This document shows positions 57,870 through 64,000 of a stretch of 64,000 nucleotides of DNA, one piece after another (position 1 is the first letter of the stretch; each line of letters starts with the position of its first letter). Origin of the DNA: Angiostrongylus vasorum (lineage: Eukaryota > Nematoda > Chromadorea > Rhabditida > Metastrongylidae); NCBI GenBank assembly GCA_018806985.1, contig JADANN010000446.1:348501-412500 (forward strand). The letters are read 5' to 3'. The notes under the pieces were generated by a model, which made no database searches, was not told the origin of the DNA, and saw only the letters and a list, made by a program, of their open reading frames with translations. A program made the position numbers and the translations under genes.

Positions 57870-58435
57870 GATCACGAAAAATATCTCGCATATTTTTAGC
57901 ACCTAGAAGAGAATAATCACTGGAATAGGAGAGAGGTAAGTGTGAATACGAGTGGCGTATTCACTGGATCGTCATTGGAGAGTTATTTGGTCGTTGTGAA
58001 ACCAGTACATATCGCTCTATGAACCAGGGACATCATCAGAACACTTCATGAATCCAGCTGTGGTCGAAGGCCTACGTGTAAACGGGGAATCCTACAAATG
58101 TAGCAGGGAGTAATGGTTAACGAATGCAATTTCTAAAAAAAGTGACCGACTGACTATAACCACCAGAAAAAACTGAAATGAAAGAAAATGGGAAAAAAAG
58201 CCGTGGAGCTTTGCAGTTCATTGGCACTGCGGTTTTAAATAAATGCGTAAGAACATCGTCAGCATTAGGTTTCTCTCATCGCGGATCATCTATTATCTCT
58301 GTAAATCTGCCAGTGCCTTTAGATGGCTTTAAAAAATCATCTATTCGTTGCACTCCATGTCATTTGTTTAACAGACTCATGAGAAAGGAATAGCGTCATG
58401 TTTTTCCAATAATCCCTTTATTTTTGCTTTCTTTG
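57870..58435. other. Gene-free stretch
   Basis: No recognised feature. Confidence 0.3.
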
Positions 58436-58439
58436 CCAT

Positions 58440-58725
58440 GGGCGCATGCGGCACAGTGGTTGGAGGCACCACTGCGACACACACGTGGAGTCGATCCCCG
58501 CGCCCATGGCCCACCAAGCCCTCCATCCCTCCGGGGTCGGCAAATTGGTACCAGACTTGTCTGGGAGGATAGCAGCACTGGCTCGATACATCGCTAAGCC
58601 ACCGCGAGCCATTGTAAAGGCCAGATGTGCATTTGATCACCTCCAAACGATGCTTATTGAAGTCGAATGCATGGTACATCCCTCAGGAATTGATCAACGC
58701 CGAGAGCTTTATCCTTTAGAGAGCT
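58440..58725 (+). repeat. SINE-A
   Basis: Full copy, head GCATGCGGCACAGTGGTTGG, tail CAACGCCGAGAGCTTTATCC; one of the best preserved. Confidence 0.9.
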
Positions 58726-58808
58726 TTTTTCTCTGCCAGCGGTTATTTAATTAACGTCTACAACAAGGTGTTGATTTATAAACAGCTTGTCTATTTCTTC
58801 CAATGTAG

Positions 58809-58967
58809 AGATGGAGACTATTTGTTGGAAATGAACATGGTTAGGAACCCCCCAACCATTCGAGCTTCACGCTCTCTCGTCAAAGGCAAAATACTTGGAT
58901 GGCATCTATACAAGAACATCCGTGGACGTTTCCGTTCAAACTATAAACACTCAAGGATGATTAGAAG
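58809..58967 (+). CDS. Possible internal coding exon, unknown
   Basis: Plus strand, between an acceptor (TTCTTCCAATGTAG) and a donor (AGAAG|GTTGGT): DGDYLLEMNMVRNPPTIRAS, RSLVKGKILGWHLYKNIRGR, FRSNYKHSRMIRR. Basic and protein-like; the frame stays open to 59049 if the donor is not used. No family recognised and no partner exon found. Confidence 0.3.
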
Positions 58968-59149
58968 GTTGGTTTTCTCACTCGAAGGAAGTACGAAAAA
59001 AGAGCTCTGCGTTCTAATTTTGGGACGCTTCACATATGTTCTCTATTAACCGGAGGAAGATGCCTCATTTGGTAAAAAATACTTTGATGGCTATTCATTT
59101 CGGTATAGTGTTTTGAATTCTTAGAGTATTGCAAAAAGTTAGAGGTACC

Positions 59150-59620
59150 CTGAAATACACACTTGGTCGTTGCTTCGATTCAACGTTTTCACCTAAGCAA
59201 ACCTACGGCTCTTCCTAGTTTATTCGGCTAAAGTTTCTACTCCTTTCCCTTCTTCACAGCGCGAATGATTCGTGTCAATTGGCTACAGCCATTCACTCTT
59301 GCGAAGTGGATCATAGTGGTCGCATCGAGTCGAATACCGTGGAGTGGATTACGACTCAAACGAACCAACATTATTTGGCCTTGTGCCTTTGGATGCACCC
59401 TTGGGCTAGTAATTCTTTATACCCTCGTTTCAGCTCATTAAAGAAACAATTATTTATACGAATGGTAAATGAAAATCGGCTTGTAAAAGACATCGAGTGA
59501 ATAGATCGGTAGGTTCCTGCTAGTAAATGTATGCTCTGCGTCAAATCACCTCTGTAACAATAGGAATGGTGTCGAATGCATGGCGTATTCCTTAGTGATT
59601 GATCAACACCTACCGCCCAA
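59150..59620 (+). repeat. SINE-A, old copy split by other sequence
   Basis: Head piece near 59150-59215 (CACTTGGTCGTTGCTTCGATT, CACCTAAGCAAACCTACG) and 3' piece near 59520-59620 (GTGTCGAATGCATGGCGTAT, GATTGATCAACACCTACC), about 300 bp apart. Confidence 0.5.
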
Positions 59621-59691
59621 AACATTCTCCTTCTTTGTATAGATGTGTAAAAGTTTTTTTTTAGATTGTAAGAGCACAGGTTCTCAGCACT

Positions 59692-59940
59692 AGGTTTACA
59701 CCAAACTACGAAAAGTACCGCACAGGTTCATACCAAACTATAAAAAACTACCACAAAGGTCTATAACAAACCATGAAAAGTACCGCATAGGTCCATATCA
59801 AACTATGAAAAGTACTGCATAGGTTCATACCAAACAATGAAAAGTACCGTATAGGTTTACACCAAAAGTATGAAAAGTACTACATAGGTTCATTTGAAAC
59901 TACGAAAAGTACCGCACAGGTTCATACCAAATTATGAAAG
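59692..59940. repeat. Minisatellite, 32-bp unit, about 7.8 copies
   Basis: Unit AGGTTCATACCAAACTAYGA followed by AAAGTACCGCAY, repeated from 59692 to 59940. One unit carries a 1-bp insertion (CCAAAAGTATG), the others differ by substitutions only. Confidence 0.9.
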
Positions 59941-59944
59941 CACT

Positions 59945-60735
59945 GTAGATAAATATTCGCATATCGCTATCCTGCTTAGTTGAAGCTCATAGGGATCAAA
60001 AAATCTTACAAATTTTACGAAAATGCATCCAATTACATCAAGAAAAAACAAGTGGGAAAAAAGCAGTAGCTACCGTTTTGAGAGAAATTTCTCATTTAAC
60101 TATGAAATGTCATAGCTGTAGTTAAGAAAAAAGCCGTTTGTATAGGAACGAAATCGTACTGGATTGAGCGGTCACCTTTTTTTACAGAGTTTATGCAACA
60201 ATTAGAGTCGAAAAGCGGCACCGGGAGGTCAAAGCACGAAGGGGCATTAATCATTTTATCGTATAACTTCAAAGTTTTTTCGACTGTCAGTGAAAGCAGA
60301 TTAACATTTATCTCTTCGCATTAGTGAACGAGTTGTAAGACAAAAAAGAAGAAAAAAAGGGAAGAAGAGGATTTTGCCGAGGATGACGAGGTGTAGCGAT
60401 TTCTTTCAATCCATTCACAGAATGAGATTCGTCGATTGTTCACTGAGTCGTTAGCGACGTAAGAAGAACGTCGCGGCTAAAGACGTGACTGGGTTTTTCA
60501 TTGTCGTCGTTCAGCGACAACACAGCCCGCTTAAAAACGCCCGCATGAGTGTAGACATGGATTCTCGGGATGCTGGCTATAACATCAACGAAAACGACAG
60601 TCACTCGAACGAACTAAACTAGAAATTCCAGAATGTTCTTCGTTTTTTCGCTCGCTCGTTGACTATTGTTGCTGTTTAGTGGTCCACAGTAACCACACTA
60701 TTATCGTCATTATTTCACTAGTTTTTCGAGCGAAG
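59945..60735. other. Gene-free stretch
   Basis: No recognised feature; short purine runs at 60340-60370. Confidence 0.3.
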
Positions 60736-60984
60736 CTCGATACGTCAGCAAGTGAAGGTATTCGTAAAGGAATAAGAGAAGCAGCCTCCCAGGGGTTTAC
60801 CGCCTTATCTTGGCTGGGAGCTGTTCCTGGGTGTCGGACTGCAATGTATTCGACCCCGCGGCAGGGTCTTCCCAAGCTGAGAAAGAGTCCGGCGTTTCCA
60901 TCAGGAAGCCTAGCTAAGAGTAAACCAATCCCATGATCCACCACCGTCCTGGTATCAAAGTCGCATGCTGGCAAATCTCCCTCT

Positions 60985-61500
60985 GATCCACAAGGGCTGC
61001 GACTGTCTGTCGTGGTGACGACCTGGTGCAGAGTTTAGCCAGGCTGTCCTCTGGATTCCAAAGAACCACAATGGCTTAACCAGCAAATCTCCGAGGAATG
61101 GTGATTATGCTGGGGCCCGCACAAGCAATGAGGACGGGCCGTTCAAGTATCAGGTATCAAGTATAAGATAAATAGAAGTCATTTTCTACTACCAATCGAC
61201 TTGACATGGAAAGAAATTATTTACTAAGGAATCTGTCTCCATGTTTAAAGCATACTACAGAAATTTTCTCTTTGTTGGCTAAGAACAACGGCTGCATAGT
61301 AATTGGTGATATAAAGTTCTCTAACTTACTTGATACTTGATAGTTGAATGGCCCGTCCTCACTGGTTGTGCGGGCACCAGCATTGTCTCCATTTTTCGGA
61401 GATTTGCTGGTTAAGCCATTGCGGTTCCCTGGAATCTTGAGGTCAGCCTGGCCAAAGTCTGCCCCAGGTCTTCACCACCACAGGCAGAGTTTCTTAACAG
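60985..61500. mobile_element. Foldback (inverted-repeat) element
   Basis: Arms 60985-61170 and 61323-61500 are inverted copies (GGCCCGTCCTCAYTGSTTGT, GGAGATTTGCTGGTTAAGCC, TACTTGATACYTGATA) about 85-90% alike by eye, around about 150 bp of unique sequence. No coding capacity. The left flank (60760-60980, CAGCCTCCCAGGGGTTTACC) may belong to the same family. Confidence 0.7.
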
Positions 61501-61669
61501 AGGTGGTCATCTCGCAAACTATTCATTTCAACTACATTTTTCGTGAGTTGTGATGTTTCTGAGAAATAAATAATCTAGGCTTGAATATACAAACAATCGT
61601 CCTCTCTTTAATCTTGCCTCACATGGACGATTTAACATTTTTTTGTAAGGCCTACATTTTATTGTTGGA

Positions 61670-61970
61670 AATTGCGTTGAAGCAAGCTGGTCTTCGATTC
61701 GACCCAGCGGTCGTCCAACTTAGCAATTTATCCTTCATATTTCGGCGAATACGTATTGCAAGAAATTATTGCAAGCTATCTAGAAGAATAAACGCAACCG
61801 CTAACCTTCAGTAAGATTCATAAAAGGCAGAAATTCCTTAAAGTGACAGAAAGTCCGGGGATATACGCAAATCCGAAGACCTCCTTGGATGACGGATACG
61901 AAACAACGAATGGAAAGAAAGAAAGGCAGGGATCCTCACAAGGAATGATGTCGGGTTATAAAAACTATCA
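61670..61970 (+). repeat. SINE-C, old copy
   Basis: Head CTTCGATTCGACCCAGCGGT (B-box-like), 3' block GCAAATCCGAAGACCTCCTT, AGGGATCCTCACAAGG. Confidence 0.5.
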
Positions 61971-61974
61971 GATA

Positions 61975-64000
61975 GGGTCACAAACTATTATGTCGGATAG
62001 GTAAACGAACTGCGTTTTGGTAATTCCTCTGTTGATTAAGCTAACAGCAGGATGGCATGGAACATTTTTTGGCACGCGTTTAGACGTTTTCCTCTTCTTC
62101 ACAACCAGATTGCCAGATTGATTCGACTAAATAATCTAAAGTTGGTCGTCCTCGCGATGTGGGTGTTTGTTCGCGCATCGAATCGGGCCTAGAAGACCTC
62201 TCTAGGCGGTGGTCGAGGCTAAAGGAAAGTCGGTTTTTAAAACATTATTTTCGGTGTTCCATTCGAGGAGACTCAAGAACATCCGAGAGCGATGACGTCG
62301 TCGAAAAGTTCAGCTCAGCCGTTGATCAATAAATTTGAATTGAGTCTTTGAAGAAGAAGACAATATCCCTGGAAGACTAGCCAGCAATTGACACAATTTT
62401 GGAAGCTCGTTTTGGCTTATCAGACCTCTCATGGTGGGGAGATCATCAAGAAAATCAGTCCGATTTCTGTTCGGTTTTGTAAGAGTAACTTCTTCTACAC
62501 AGTGGTAGTTCAACACTTCTTTTTCCAGCTACGATTCGAGTTCACCATCGTCGTTAAAGCCTGGGGCGTCGTTCTGGGTGAGAACTAATACTCACATTCA
62601 TTTCAAGTTACAATACTAATTCTGTGAAAAACGATTATATCGACAAAAGCGGGCGAGCGTCAACTTTCTCTCTGAATCGAAGAACTTTAATGCGACACTA
62701 AGGGGGCAAAAACGGGAGTAAACGTGTTCAGTCACTCAGGATAAAAGTCTTTCTGAAATGCTACTGAAACCGCGTTAGTGAGAACCAGGAAAAGAATTCC
62801 TTGCAGTGAAATGTGAATTGTTATCGTACAATTTTTTTCTGAAGTATCGAGACTGGTACCGGCCTATCTCTACAGTGTCATATCAATGAGACTAGAGCCG
62901 ATTGGTGGCAAAAACGGTAGCTATTTTCTTCGTTATTCTGTTACCAAGCCGATTTATTTGGCATTTACTGCTCTTGTGCTTCTTTCCGAGGAAAAATAAC
63001 TCAAAATCAGCCGATAGTTTTGTTATGACTCCAAGTGTCAGCTGATATATCCACTATATTGTCTCGGCCGTGTCCAATATTCCGTACTATCTTGGTACTT
63101 GCAATGGCGGAAAGAAAACCATCTATATTAGAAAAAGTCGTGGGCTGTACACCCTCGTTAAACTTTACTTTTTATATCGGTACTTAATTAATGGGTTATT
63201 CATAACAGTCTCACTATATTCCACTAGTCACGTCCTCATTTGTGTCTCTTCAACTCCTTCGGTTGGGTGAAAATGATGATTGAATATCGATTCGAGTTCC
63301 CATTTATTCCACTTGATAGCTCGACTTGAAGAATCCAGCGGTAAACAATGTTGTGAGTTTTTCAAGCAAGGGAGCGTTTTTAAGGTCTTGAAGCACTAAT
63401 CTGTTTTATGAGCTTCGTTTATGCAGCGAGAAACCCGTTCTTTGTGTAGAAAGTCCCTCTTATGTGAAACAATTAATGATGTTGATCACTTTCATCTCAA
63501 GGCACTTTAACAACGATTGTCTTAAAATAACTTCGTTATGTCAGTATTTTTCATAAAATGGAATGTTTGCTAGGCCGCCGATCGAGCCAAAGACCTGGTC
63601 TATGGAAATGACGCCTGGATATGTTGTGAATCCAATGCGCCTGGAAATGAAGATCATACGACATCTTCTGAAATTATTCACGTCGACATAATGGGCGGGG
63701 TTCTACTATAGAACATGGTGCAGAGTCCTGGTCACCCACACGACCACCGATCATACATCGAAAAACTTGTATCAAAAAGAAATGACTCCACATGAGTTTC
63801 TCATCAGCTCTGTGAAGGTATGTGGCGTTAGTGTTTTTTTTCAAGTTCTACTTAGCCGTTGAAATGAAAGAACTTTGTATACGACTTGGAACTAGAAATT
63901 ATATTAATTGAAACCAGACTCGCACAAGGAAGGCTTTTTCCACCTGTTGCTTTGAGATTTGGAAAAATCAAGACCACCTTGACGCACATACCGCATGCTG
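61975..64000. other. Gene-free end of window
   Basis: About 2 kb without a gene I can support. The open frames at 62388-62588 and 63070-63270 (plus) and 62310-62516 (minus) show no domain or splice pattern. Confidence 0.3.

Noticed and set aside
2050..58725. tRNA genes suggested by A-box/B-box pairs
   Set aside because: Each sits at the head of a SINE body, the B-boxes are mutated or the arms do not fold, and none has a clean anticodon arm with terminator.
59692..59940. CRISPR-like regular repeat
   Set aside because: Units are directly adjacent with no spacers and the organism is a eukaryote; it is a minisatellite.

Overview
The window looks like nuclear DNA of a parasitic clade V (strongylid-type) nematode. 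The evidence is a nematode-only chemoreceptor gene, a nematode LYS-family lysozyme gene, small introns with GT..TTTNAG ends, and a heavy load of RTE-type LINEs, mariner, Penelope-like elements (PLEs) and tRNA-derived SINEs. I cannot name the species. There is no operon, CRISPR array, rRNA or convincing free-standing tRNA gene. Most of the 64 kb is intergenic or intronic sequence made of old repeats.

Three multi-exon genes can be reconstructed exon by exon, all on the minus strand. (1) A LYS/GH25-like lysozyme gene lies at 10782-7643, with two SINE-A copies in intron 2 and a tandem SINE-B in intron 4. Its third 3' splice site reads CG instead of AG. (2) A seven-exon nematode serpentine receptor, Srbc-like, lies at 16023-14691; its frame closes only if two single-base run-length changes are assumed. 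(3) An unrecognised gene of at least seven exons runs from 36996 to 28919. It encodes about 670 residues of low-complexity, Ser/Thr-rich then basic then Gln-rich protein, and also needs two single-base run corrections. A short secreted-peptide gene sits just upstream of the lysozyme (11431-11082). Several isolated open exons with splice-like edges (25980-26151, 41308-41493, 53715-54134, 56453-57204, 58809-58967) are probably pieces of genes I cannot assemble.

Region by region: 0-7 kb holds SINEs, an inverted SINE-B pair and an RTE pseudogene. 7.6-16 kb is the gene-rich part (lysozyme, secreted peptide, receptor). 16.3-27.8 kb is a transposon belt (mariner, PLEs, RTE, SINEs). 28.9-37 kb is the large unknown gene, with PLE and SINE insertions in its introns. 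37-64 kb is mostly repeats, including the best PLE copy (reverse-transcriptase thumb plus GIY-YIG endonuclease, 43.3-44.8 kb), a 32-bp minisatellite (59.7 kb) and a foldback element (61 kb).

The most interesting signals are these. The PLE terminal repeats carry a recurrent hammerhead-ribozyme-like core; in one copy the palindrome arms meet exactly at the predicted GUC cleavage site. The lysozyme has lost a splice acceptor but has an in-frame cryptic acceptor 18 nt downstream. All four frame breaks in the two long genes are +/-1 changes in mononucleotide runs, which points to residual long-read consensus errors rather than gene death.
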